Part shown: in pieces, positions 12,558 through 24,344 of the stretch
How the letters are laid out: the number at the start of each line of letters is the position of its first letter
How positions within the stretch are numbered: position 1 is the stretch's first letter
Origin: Orthonyx spaldingii
Lineage: Eukaryota > Chordata > Aves > Passeriformes > Orthonychidae
Length of the DNA: 64,000 nucleotides
Direction of reading: 5' to 3'
NCBI GenBank assembly: GCA_013397795.1
Contig: VZTJ01000295.1
Location: 124,001-188,000, forward strand
Made by a program: the position numbers and the translations under genes
The notes under the pieces: generated by a model
Seen by the model: only the letters and a program-made list of their open reading frames with translations
Databases searched by the model: none
Told to the model about the DNA's origin: nothing

Positions 12558-15377
12558 GGCAAGAACTGACTTCAAGCTAGCATCAGTTTCTTAACTTGCG
12601 CTTAGCATTTGAAGACACTCTTGGATTTAAACAACCCCCCAGATCTCCTTTCCACTTCTCTAGATGTTTTCTTAAGAGCTACTTTACTCTCCCTTTGAGG
12701 CTGATTTTTACATGAACTTTTAAATTTATCCAGCTTTTGAAATGAGCAAATCATATTTTGGCTTGTAAACTTGCTGAAAATTGGTTTCAAAATAACTATA
12801 CACATTGCAGGATGTCAATAACATTGAAATAGCTTTCACAGGATTGCCTCTAGCTCCAAGTACCCCCTTGGCATTCCAAGTCGATATTCCTTGCTTGGTT
12901 TGTCTCACTGTATAGATTTTGGTGAGCTTTTGTTTTGATATCCAGTAAAATTCCTACAAAGTTCAGCATTAGGGATCAAACTAGTAAACTCTTGCAACAT
13001 GTCATCTCATTTCTGGGGTTTTTTTACACTGAAAGCCATTATCCAGTCTTTCAATAACTGTCAGTCAGCACAGACATCTCTACACCCTCGCCTGGCCGCT
13101 CTTAATTAGAGGCAATATAGATATTTAGGAATAGCCAGGAGAAACACTTCTTGCTCTGGGAGCCAGCTGCAGCTTTGCAGAGCTGAACAGTGAAAAAGAA
13201 GAGAAAATGGAGAAGGTAATTCCATCTGATTTACTTGCCCTGCAGCATTTCCACTTGTTGGGCGGCTGTTTCAGGACAGACACATGCATCACTGTGGAAA
13301 AGCACACGGATTCAGTTATGTCCCAAGTCATGACAACCAGAAGATGCTGCTGATGGATCTGAGTGGTCAGGCATGGGGCCATATGGCCACCTTCTTTGTT
13401 CCTTCAGCACAGGATTTCAATGCTCATAAACCAAAAGGGGTATTTCACCACCATGCTCTGAAACCTGTCTGACTACTGTGTTAGGGACGTCTTTTGTCTC
13501 CACTTCAGGGCTTAAATCCCGTGACATCAAAATACCTTTAGTCTGGCAGAGTCTCACTTTTTGGTACAGATATGTTGCGGGGTTTTTTAAGGGCAATCTA
13601 TTATGCTTAGGATGTGACATTTTTTGAAACTTCAGAGCTGCTTTTAAATACTGGAAATAATCTATTTACTGTAGCAATGTGATCAGAAACACTTCATGCT
13701 TTGATCTGCACTAGAGCCTGGTACAGACTTCATGTACTGTCATTATACCCTTACTGATCATGTAACAGGTCCATGTTTGTTCCTTACTTCACTGCCATAC
13801 AATTGCTAAAGCAGATTTTCCTTCAGGTAATGGATTAGCAAAGGAAGACCTCATCCACAGCCATTTAGGAGGAGGTCAAGTTCCAGATTCCATATCCCTG
13901 TTGCTGGAAGATGCATATTACAGATAAAATGTGGGTAGGTGTTATTGTTAAAAGTGTTATGCTGTTCTCAGAGCAGCTGACCATGACCAGAGTGCATGAA
14001 CTGTGGGGCTGGAGCAGTGGGTCTGGATAGGAAACACTGCATCCTCCAAAGAATCTGCAGCCAGTGGTTGCTCTTATGTTTACTGTGGCCCTAGTTCCTT
14101 TTCTAACTTCCTCCTAGTACCTTTTCTGCAGAAAGAAACTGTCTTGACACACAAAGACTTTTTTCCTCCCTATTCCTGTCATCTTTGTTTTTCTTTGCAA
14201 TACTGCTGAGAGGCCATTCAAATTGTAATCTCATGTCCCAGAGGTTTTGTCCGTGATATTTTCATTTTCCTTTTCTCAATTTTTTTTTTTTTTTTTTGAC
14301 CTAAGATCAAGGAGCTAGAAAACAGAACAAGTCATTGCTGCATAAACTCCAGTCTCCATAGCAACAATGAAAAATGTTTTCCTTCCTCAGTTTTACAATT
14401 CCAATCCTATAGTCTCACCTGTGGCTTGAGAGAGTGGCAAGAGGTTAAAATATTTTCTAACAGGTTCATTGCAGTGTTGAAAGCAGGCTACTGGGGTGAG
14501 TAACATGAGCCAAATTAGACCCAAAAACTTTCCTGAGTTCTGGGGTGTGAGGCAGGGGCTTAGGAAGGGCAGGTAGGAAGTACTGGATTTACCTCTGTAG
14601 TGTCCCTAAAGCACACTGCTGTAACACAAACTGCCTGTGGCAAAGAAAGCAACGGAGAAGGGAAAATGTTAACACTAAGCAGCGCCAGTCCTCTGACCAT
14701 TCCACCACTGTGGGATCAGGAAGGCAACACTGTACTAAATCCTTAGGAAATATGGGGCTGCGTTGCGATATTTGCACCAAAATCAAAGCAACTGTCCCAG
14801 GTTACTGCCATGAACCTGCCACAGCTATGCAGCGTACACAAGGCATGGAGGCAGTGCTGCACTCCTGAGCACAGGGGAGCTGAGACACATCCATGACTGC
14901 CCTCTCCTGCAGTGGACAAACTGAATTTTCCAGGACAAACTGGGGAATTTTGAGCCTGAGAAAGACTGGACCCCACAGTCTGAGTCAATGTCTGACACCA
15001 AGACCTTGGCTGTGGCTTTGGTGGTCTGTGTGATACATCAGCACTCGACAGTGGCTCTCCAGAGGAAAGTACCTTAAAGTAACAAGAGATGCTTGGAAGA
15101 CATTTTTAAGTAAAGATAGTTCTTCCTAAATCTTTTCTTCCCTGGCTGCCAGTCTCCTGAGCAAGGACTGCCAGTGAGCAGCAGGCAGGGACTGCGGATG
15201 TGCAGCTGTGCGTGTGCCACACTCCTGTTCCCACCACAGCAGCGTCTGATGCATCATGAGGCATCCAAGTCAACTGTGGAGAAGGTGTTGATTCCCCCTC
15301 TCTCAGTCTGAGCTAAGTTTCCCGATATGAAATCAGCAACCACCAGCATGACTGGTGCTCTGCTGGCCAGTCTCTCT
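12558..15377. other. Intergenic, no gene seen
   Basis: No recognisable gene or dispersed repeat. It contains a T18 tract at 14280-14297. Open frames are short, and those on opposite strands overlap. Confidence 0.55.
14280..14297. repeat. Poly(T) tract, T18
   Basis: Uninterrupted run of 18 T. It is not preceded by a recognisable retrocopy body on the minus strand. Confidence 0.95.
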
Positions 15378-15658
15378 GGTGACCAGTGAGAGGACCTAAG
15401 GGATTGGCAAGAAACCGTGCCAGGGGAGATTTAGGCTGGATATTAGGAAAATGTTCTTCACCCAAGCGTGGCTGGGCACTGGAACAGGTTCCCCAGGGAA
15501 GTGACTACAGCACCAAGCCTGACAGAGTTCAAGAAGCATTTGGACAACACTCTTGGCACATGATGTGATTTTTGGGGGTGCCCTGTGTGGGGCCGGGAGT
15601 TGGACTTTGATGATCCTTATGAGTCACTTCCACCTGAGGTTATTCTGTGATTCTATGA
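15378..15658 (+). mobile_element. CR1 LINE 3'-end fragment
   Basis: Shows the CR1 terminal module in order: GTGACCAGTGAGAGGACC, AGATTTAGGCTGGATATTAGGAAAA..TTCTTCACC, GGGCACTGGAACAGGTTCCCCAGGGAAGTG, TTGGACTTTGATGATCCTTATGAG..CTTCCA, then ATTCTGTGATTCTATGA at the end, the diagnostic octamer tail. 5'-truncated, about 280 bp. Confidence 0.95.
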
Positions 15659-17239
15659 CTAGAAGGACAACAAGAGCAGGCTGAAATCCAGATGCATCTA
15701 AACAAACCTTCTTGTACCCTAAAGCACGTAAAAATGCACTTAATTTCTTTTCCAAGCTGATCTTTTGGTTGACAATGTTAATTTGGAAGAGCAGTACTGG
15801 ACAGGAAAGGTGTAATTTAACTCAGAAGAAAAAACAGCAGAGGAGTTCAGATTCCTCATTTGTAAAGAAAAGCCACAAATTAGTTTTCCTTTTTACTGTA
15901 CCAGAGGGTACATTTGTACAATACCATCTTAAGCTGATACTTAGGACAGGTCCATTTCCCCCCTACCCAGTAGTATGTGCTCACATTATAAATTGAATAG
16001 AATGGAGTTCTCAATTTAGTTTTAACTGAGTATTTGATTAACTAGAGATTTTCTTCAGCTTTGAAAAGTTCTTTTAACTTGCTGGATTACAATCAAAGGT
16101 GACTTCACTGATAACAGCATGATATTTTTCATATGTACTCAAGTAGTCTGCTCTGACAGACTTGCTGTGCTACAGATTCTGTACATTATTCCACCACAGT
16201 AAAGCTAAGTGAAATCCTGCCTTTGATACAGCCCCAGCAGGGAATTGCCATTTTACATTCCTCTGCATGCTTTATTGCTTTTGCTGTTAATCTCCCAGGA
16301 TAAACGCATAATGGTGTTTCAGATTCTGTACTCGTGTTTTCTCCAGTCAAAACCAGAAATAGGAACCTTTGGGGAAAAAATTGGTAAATATGTTCATTTG
16401 CTTAACACAGTTTTCACTTCAACCCTCAAGGAATGTAACTGGCATAAACCAGAAGGCTCATCAGTGGTAGAAGTGGTGTTACAAATTGTGGTGTTTCAAC
16501 AAATTACTTATTAAGGGCTTTGGAGTGGTAATATGCACTGCTGTTCCTCAGCATTTATAACAAGTTGACAAATATTCAGTAACTAAAGGTCATTTTATTA
16601 AACAAAGGATTCTTCCTTGCTTATACTTCAAGTAGTAGCTTTGAAATTGTTAGAGAGCAGATTAAACATTGAACTCCCCAGACTCACATATCAGTTGTGC
16701 AGGATCATGTATCCCGTAAATAAGCGTCTTGAAACACCTGGTATTTCCTCATAACACACTGGTACAAGTAGCAAAACCATTCAGTTCTTATGCACTGAAT
16801 TTATGCACTGACTTACAGCTCTCAACTTCAATGAACAAAGAATACTTTGTATTATACTTACGTAATGGTTGCATCTACATAAAATTTTGTTCTGTGATCT
16901 ACACGCACCCTAACTGGTAGACAGGCCACTGGAAAAGCTGGAAGGACTCAGCATTGTCAAGGCTGTTTCCAGAGCAGAGCTATGGCCACTGAAACTGCTG
17001 AAAATGTTCCTACCAAAGCCAGTGGTTTTGCAGCAGATGCATAACCTCCATGAACAAGAACAGATCATTTACGAGTGCAAGTGTTATCACTTCTAACACC
17101 ATTTAATTTGCGCCAGTCTTTGCAGCTAACTTCCTGATGTAGCTCAATGGGGAAGGCCTCTCCCTACACCATTGTCAGTGTAAGATGTAACCAAAACTAT
17201 GTATTCTATTACCATCTTCATAACCTGTTAAATATTTGG
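15659..17239. other. Intergenic, no gene seen
   Basis: AT-rich sequence with no recognised gene or repeat. Open frames up to 94 codons (15712-15996 plus) have no recognisable domain. Confidence 0.55.
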
Positions 17240-17685
17240 GGCAGTGTTCTTTATCTTCTCCATGAGTCAGCCCTGGCAACTCCCTCTGGGGGGCAAGCTC
17301 CACTAGCAGGCCATCAAGAACCCATCACATGACTCATAAAATACATCATCCTGTTGTGAGGTGCTCCATCCAGGGGGAGGAACCAAACATTCCTACCTGG
17401 ATATAATCTGAGGCTTGGAACACCACTGGGGCACTACCACTGGATTGCCAGAGGACAAGAGCTCGATACCCACTACTGGACCTTGAGAGAAAAACCCGAC
17501 CTTTCTACAGGATCATTGCTTTGACAGAACCACATCCATCACTCCAATGGGACTGTAGTCACCATTTATCAGACTGCTACCACCACCCTGACCAACAGGG
17601 TGAACGGTCGTATTCTGACACTGTCAGTTTAAGTCAGTGTTTCTGTACTATTGCCTTTATTTTAGTTTTCCTATTACATTGTAGT
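17240..17685 (+). mobile_element. Endogenous retrovirus LTR fragment (probable solo LTR)
   Basis: The sequence resembles, from memory, a passerine ERV LTR. It has a GTTGTGAGGTGCTCCATCC block near 17353, a TATA-like GGATATAATCTGAGGC near 17399-17415, then GGAACACCACTGGGGCACTACCACTGGA, AGAGGACAAGAGCTCGAT, a GACCTTGAGAG..AACCCGACC..TCTACAGGATCATTGCTTT stretch and CACCCTGACCAACAGGGTGAACGGT. After about 17685 the similarity fades. No gag, pol or env coding was found next to it, so it is a solo or truncated copy. Exact ends and family name cannot be given. Confidence 0.62.
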
Positions 17686-20600
17686 TCTGACTTGGAATCT
17701 CTGCTGGTTTGTTTTCAAACTGGTACAAGCATTCCTCACTGTGAGGCAGGCACACCCAGCCTGGTCCAGCACCAGGACACGGAGCAGGAGGAGGTGGGTC
17801 AGGCAACAAGCCCTGCAACACTTGTGCTGCTACATCTATACCCTCCTGCACCTATACCATTTAACAGGAAGGATTTACCTTGAAACTCTTTCCAAGAGGT
17901 CTGAAAATCAACAGTTAATCACGATAGCACATAGAGACTTCTTTTGCCCTAGAATGTGAGCTGGTTTTTACAGTGATTCAGCTTTTACCCTACATCAAAG
18001 GTACATAGATCCTCCGTGGTCCCACTTGGGTAAATCAATCTGCTGAGATATTCGGTCTTCCCTCTGCTATTAGTTTAGCTATAGAAAGTAGAAATTAAAA
18101 TAGATTATAACAGCCAGGGAAAGGCACATTTCCTTCACTAATTGTCCAATATTTTTACATAGAAGCCCATGAAAATTTGGCCACTGACTCATCAGTGGTC
18201 AGCGTCTCACAAATACATATCCAAGAAGAAATAGAATGTCTACTAATAATTCAAAAAGATTCAAGTCCAAATAGCTAAGGAATAAAACTTCTTCACAAAT
18301 CCTACCTTCAAGATGTTACATTATTAATTTAAGGACGAAATATGTCCTAATAGCTCTTGCCAGGCAGTCATTTAAGAAAAAGCATAAACCCACATCATAG
18401 GCATAATAAAACACTGCAAGATGACGTTTTATTTATTCTTTTTGAGACGTATAACTCTGCATACCAAAACTGATAGTTTTTTATGAGAGAGATTTCTGAA
18501 AATTATTTACTTGCTGATAAAAATTCAGTTTTTGCCTTTTCCAGCTACTTAAAACTTCAGTTCCTTGCAACTCCCAGCAGCTGCCAGGCAATCACAAAAA
18601 GTGTTACCACAGATAAGGCTCAGCCAAGTCAACCAGTGAATTGTATCACTCTTTTTTAGCTCTAGAAGAGATCAACAAAACATGATGGATCTTTCATAAT
18701 GGATAAGCTGGATGGAGAGAAGTCTTTTAAGGGCCATAGATGTTTTTCAGTGGTGAGTCGTGTAACAGCAATCCATCCAACACAGAGAACACAACTCAAA
18801 ACTTTGTACTCTTTTCTAAAGTGATCAGAGCTATTTTTCATTATAAGGTGAGTAGCTTGTTTTTTTTACTAGGCAACTCTTACCATTTGAAATAGCACAC
18901 TGCTTGAAGTTTTGAAGTATTTCTGATGGATGCTTTCCTCTGTTCATTGTCCTTCAAACCAAATGTAAAGTTACCCACAGAAGTATCCTGTACCTTAAAA
19001 AAAAATCCCAAATTAAAGAAACAGCATCTCTGTCACTCCCATCTTTCTGTGGCCAAGATGAGAAGTTCATTGTTTTCCTCAGCTTAACTGTCATTAACCA
19101 CACTTGCAAATCAAAGAATTTTACTAATGCGTGGCAGTGTTTGAATCACAAAGCTTCTGTAGGGCCCCACCACTCACATAAGCACTGCTCCGACCAGAGC
19201 ATGCCTTACCATTAGCACTGGCTGTCTTAACAACAGCAATCTTGAAAGATGCTTCGTTCCTCTAATGGAATTTTGGCTTTAAACAAGAATACAAATATTG
19301 TATAAAACACAAACTACTGCTGGGAATGAAAGAAAAAATTGTTGGATTTACTAGAAAAGGGGCTGTGGATGTAAAGATGTTTACCCTTACCTGCAACTCC
19401 CTTTAGGTCTCATTATAAGTGTTTCATACCAAATAGCAATTTTTCATTATTAATTTAGCCTCTAAAAACCTAGGTGCATACATGAGTAGACAGATGCAAA
19501 ACAAGTATTTTAACTAGTTTCATTGAACAAGTTTCATTAAATGTGTTGATAAAAGTAACAGTACTTTAAATTGCAGTATTTGAAATAAATTTGCAACAAC
19601 TTGGACATTGACTGGAAAGCGGGCACAGGTGTACTACCAACTAAGGACTGGGAACAAACTCTGTTGTCAACACCCAAAAATTACTTTTGGTATGAAAACC
19701 AAATAGATTTAGTGATGAAATTACTGATTACATCTGAGGGAAGCGCAACAGAATAAATCCTTATGCCCTGAACTCTGGAGTTGAATTAGACTTTAAACTG
19801 TAAAAAGAACAAAGCTTTAGGGATATGTGAATGGCAGTATCAGAGACAATTTTCAAGCTTCTGGTATGCACATGCCATTTGCTTCCCACTTTGATGCTGG
19901 GGCACCCTAGTTACAGAGCAGGCCAGGAGGGAACTGCCATTCTCTCCAACAATGAAGCCCCTGAAGCACCAAGAATCAGGATCTGTGAAGAACCCTGCAG
20001 TCTGGATATCACCTCTGCCCTTCCATCCTGACTGCATTGGGTGCTTGAGGCTACGGGATGTTCCTACTGCACACACAACAAAGGCTGTGGGTGCCAGAGG
20101 AAGACGCAGCAAACCAACCATGTGCTCCTCACACAGCAATCCTGCAAGTGAACTTTTAATAGAAACGAGCAACCTGCAGCCTACAATCCCATCAAAGAAT
20201 TAGGAAGAGAGGTGAAGGAGAAAGAAAGAGGCTGCTCCCCGAACTCCTCCCCAGTCCGTCAGGATCCAGGAGCACAGCTTTGGCAAACAGCATGTTGTTA
20301 ATAATCGAGACAGATGGAAATGTGCTTACTTGTCAAAGCTGTTATTCCCCAAGAGCAAAGAAATTTTGCTGTCTTGACCATGCTGTGGATAACAGACAAG
20401 GAAGGGTCCAGAAATAGAACAGAATAATATAAAACTAGGTTTGGAAGATGAAATGAAAGCTGTCTTTTGCACAGAAAGGGGCGTGTCCTTTCCTAACAGA
20501 TAAAACCTCTTTTTTCAGTCCCAATAGTATATGTTCCAAAAGGCACACACTGTCTTACTGAAGACTTAACCTATTAGAAATAAATTACTAATGTTTGTCA

Positions 20601-21230
20601 CATGGTATTATCAACAGGGTAATTTCTGTGATTGAGGCATTTACAAATTCTGGTCTATACAAAATACTGGATAATGTGAGATACCAAGTTTTTAAAGAAC
20701 CTTTGAATTCAAACTACAGCACAACTCGCTCATTTTAAAATTTAAGATACTAACAATAATCTGAATCTAGCTTTGAAAAATGCAGAATTTTCTGCATGAG
20801 ATAGTGATTCAAGGTTAAATTGATAATGAGCTACATCTTTTATTTTAAAGCTCATTTCACAATAAAGCTCAAGAAGAAAGCCAACTTCCAATCTCACCAC
20901 CATTGTTTTTCTAATACTGCTTATTTCTTTTCATGAAAACAAACCCACTTTAGTACTATTCCTTTGTCTACTGAATCGTCACCAGAAAATAAATGCTAAT
21001 CGCATCTTTTCCATTAAGGAAGAGGATGATAGACAAACAGAAATATGCTTTGCCCTACAGGTGCCAAGATTACCAAACAAGAAACCCCAAAAGTAACAAC
21101 TTTATATTTTAAAAACGCCAGTTTACTTTTACTAAATTCTTTCAGTCTTCAACATCGATTAGGAGGTGAAAAAAAAGAGAAAAAAATAATGCAATTAACA
21201 AAGAAGTGTTGTGATGATTCCGTTTTTCCA
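17686..21230. other. Downstream flank of SDHAF3, no gene seen
   Basis: AT-rich, with a somewhat GC-richer patch at 19.85-20.25 kb that is open on both strands (110 codons minus, 83 plus) without recognisable protein similarity. The 17.69-17.88 kb portion may still belong to the retroviral insertion. Confidence 0.5.
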
Positions 21231-21236
21231 TTTATT
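21231..21236 (-). terminator. Candidate SDHAF3 polyadenylation signal AATAAA
   Basis: The plus strand reads TTTATT here, giving a canonical AATAAA hexamer on the minus strand about 142 nt past the SDHAF3 stop codon. Cleavage would be expected roughly 10-30 nt further on, near 21205-21220, for a short 3' UTR. Another AATAAA occurs further downstream near 20840, so the true end is not decided. Confidence 0.5.
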
Positions 21237-21377
21237 CTTGCACAGAAAGCCAAGCACGTTCATTTCAGGCAAGTTACAGCATCAGCAGTGTCCATCATCT
21301 CACAGAAACCACATTCAAGTACTGGAAAAAGGAGTTTCAAAATGCTTCTATATGCATTAAAATAATTGTAACATCTT

Positions 21378-21581
21378 TTAGGTTTTGTATTTCGAGTCTT
21401 TAGAAATGGTGATTTTTTTATGAGGTTTGGTAGCCTCGTCCATCAGTTCCTTCAGCTGCCCAATCTGTTCATCACGGAAGTCATTAAGTTTTTCTTCTGT
21501 GAGCTGAATTCCATACACGGCCTTTTCTCTCAAGTTTTGTTTGTCCTCATTAATTTGTTGCTGGATCAGTGCTGCATAGTT
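21378..21581 (-). CDS. SDHAF3: SDHAF3 coding exon 2 (residues 55-121 and stop)
   Basis: Carries the C-terminal 67 residues and the TAA stop (21378-21380). The segment begins NYAALIQQQ and continues through the strongly conserved block LTEEKLNDFRDEQIGQL and then KELMDEATKP, which match the human protein closely as recalled. The C-terminus is lysine-rich and ends KYKT. The acceptor is a pyrimidine-rich tract followed by CTCATTAG on the minus strand, with AG at 21582-21583, in phase 0. Joined to exon 1 it gives 121 residues, against 125 in human. No frame break or internal stop is present, so the gene looks intact. A 75-codon open frame on the plus strand over this exon is only its shadow. Confidence 0.97.
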   Translation of the reverse strand, partial: NYAALIQQQINEDKQNLREKAVYGIQLTEEKLNDFRDEQIGQLKELMDEATKPHKKITISKDSKYKT

Positions 21582-23880
21582 CTAATGAGAAAGAAATACA
21601 AAGGTCACAAAACTGACATATGCAAGATTCAGGTCAACTTTTTTTAGTAGCATTTTACTGTAATAACATACTCTTACACAATCTCCTACAACAGTCTATT
21701 AATCAACACCAAATGACAAAAAAATTTACACTTTTTACAAGAAAGGTTATTAAAGAATTTCTAGCATCTACAGCCAATTTTATGTAGCTAGTTTAAAATG
21801 CATACAATATATGTACAGATTAATGCTCTATCATCTACTACTACGGAAAACAAAACAAAATTTAACTATAGATCTAATATATTTATTAAAATAATCTTTC
21901 CTATCTAGCAGGATATCAACAGGCTATTGATCTTGTAAACTGATACATCTAGAAAAGTATTATTCTTGAAGAAATGTATTAGACAAAGCATTCTACAATT
22001 AGAAAAATGTTCTGAAGTCTTTCTGCCTAACCACTCTCTGCATTTCTCAGCACTGATACGGTCATTTGCATCCATCCTGGACTGCTCCAAGGGCAGTAGA
22101 AATTCAGTAACTGTGAGACTTCTGTTATTCTGCCAGTTTTTGGAAGAAATTAATTAACAAAACTAAAAGTTAGAGGAGAATAAGAAGGGGCTTAAAGGAC
22201 AGATACCTACTTTGCATTCTCATTCCCAAAGGAAAAAAGGAAAAGGATATGCTCCTTCCTGCACCGTTTTGAACATATTTAAGCTTGTTCAGACTTACAA
22301 TCCTGCTATAACAGAAATCATTTGCACCATGTTTATTTAGGTAACAGCATTTATGTCGGTGGACAGGAGACACAGTCGGTGTGTATTACATCAATACCAC
22401 ATGAAGCACCACTAGAAAAGCAAAACTTTCTCAAGGGCAGGCAAGGAAGTGGCCCATGGGTCACACTGGTAATGTGGACATAGATGGAAAATTGCTTCCT
22501 CACCACTTTGGAGCAATCTTTGACCATTATGACTTCTCTAAATTACAACACTCAAGGTTCTGCAAGGACGGCAATTCTGCTAAATTAATTCTGCTGGCAG
22601 GGCTACCCCTGACACTGCTGTGCCCGAGGTCCCTGCACACACGGATGCTGTGCACTCCCCGGCTCCCTCTGCCCAGCACCAGCTGCAGTGCAGCGGCTCT
22701 CCAGAAGCTTTAATGAGTGAATTCAAAAGCCTCCTGGTGTGTGTACTCAGCAAAGTCATTGAACCTACTCGGATGTTTACAAGTTAAGTAAAGTACACGT
22801 TTAAACACGGGAGGTTTGGTTGGAAGGGAGTCTAAACTTGTATTTTTCTTAAGAGGAACTTAAAAACAAGCTCCACAATTAAGAAATTAATTTCAAAAAT
22901 TAGTTTTCAATTGGAAAATATACAGACTCCTACTTCATTAAGGTATCCTTTAAACTACTTTCAAGATTTGAAGCACAGCTCTGAATATAATGTAAGAAAC
23001 TGAACTAAAAAAGCTACTTTCTGAATAATAAAAATTATGACTGTTACCTAGTACCACTTTTTAAAGAAAGGATTAAATATCAGGAGTATTCAAAAGCACA
23101 GCATTATAGTGATGAGATATAAACATTAATTCCCAGTTTTCAACTAAAAGAAACCTTGGCATTCCATACTGAATTGTTAATCCAACTACCAGCAAAGTAA
23201 CTAAAGCCACTACTTCAGCCGTATGTCTAATAATTCCACTTCCAAGAAGTGGGTGAGAAGAAAGATATTCATGAGCCCATGATACATTTCAAAATGACAC
23301 CATTTACTAACATAAACACATTACATTGTTAATGGGCCATGTCAAGCCTCACTGAAGTCAGCAGGATCTTACCAGCCCTGTTGCAAAGCTTAATTCATGG
23401 CCATTTAGAGGAAACAGATAGCTAAAATAAACTGGGGCAAAAAAAAAAAGTAAAATTTTATTCATACAGACTATGAACCAAACTGATTCTTCAAGGTTCT
23501 TCCCAACATCACCTCTCCTGCTTTTACATTAAATAGGCATTCAGGAACAGTGACACCACAGTTAATTCCTGTGGGAAACCTACCCCTCAGTGGTATTACC
23601 TCATGGTAGAGTTGGTGTAGAGTTTAAAAGGAACTAAATAGGTTTTTTCCCAATGACTGAAGAATCAAATTGTAATGATGATAAAAAATTATAATGGGTT
23701 AATTCTTCAACTTTGCGATTTACAGAATTTTTTATCAAGGCAGATGGACAAATATGATCTCTGAAGCAGATCAGTAACACACTGACAGTGACACATCAGC
23801 TATTCCACCTCATTCAATTTTATTCTATCTTGACACTTCTGCACAGAACAATCCAGTCAGTACTGAATCTGGACTAGGGG

Positions 23881-23972
23881 GAAAAAAAACCAAAAAACCA
23901 AAAACTAACAAACCCACATAAAAAAAAAAACCCCAAAACAAAACAACAACACAAACAAACAAACAAACCCCA
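23881..23972. repeat. A-rich / (CAAA)n low-complexity tract
   Basis: Runs of A interrupted by C, resolving into CAAA repeats near 23950-23970. It is low-complexity intronic sequence. Confidence 0.9.
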
Positions 23973-24321
23973 TACCACTCTCATTATACCGAACACCAAC
24001 ATTCACACCATATAATTCAGAAACAATACTGAAAGCAAGCAATGCAAAACTCTTCATATCTTATCAAGAGATCTGACTGAACATTCAAACCCCAACAACC
24101 CCTCTGTGCAACATCCTACCAGTGCAGACTCCACAGCAGGAGAAAAGTCCTCCCCACAGCTAATAACAACCACCTGGGAGCAGCCTGCAGCTATTGCTGC
24201 AGGCATGAGCTCTGGTCCCTAGAAATAACTGAAAGTCCATTTAAAGAAGTTACGATTTTAAAAACTGTTGATCGTTTTCCGAAAATATCCAATTAATTAC
24301 TGGCAAAGAGTCTGCAATTTC

Positions 24322-24344
24322 TTTTTTTTTTTTTTTTTTTTTTT
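24322..24344. repeat. Poly(T) tract, T23
   Basis: Uninterrupted 23 T; poly(A) on the SDHAF3 sense strand. The sequence on its right does not look like a processed gene copy that I recognise. Confidence 0.95.

Noticed and set aside
1..21000. Possible TAC1 exons, expected on this side by synteny
   Set aside because: Searched the frames for tachykinin-type FxGLM-GKR peptides; none was seen. The gene must lie outside the window.
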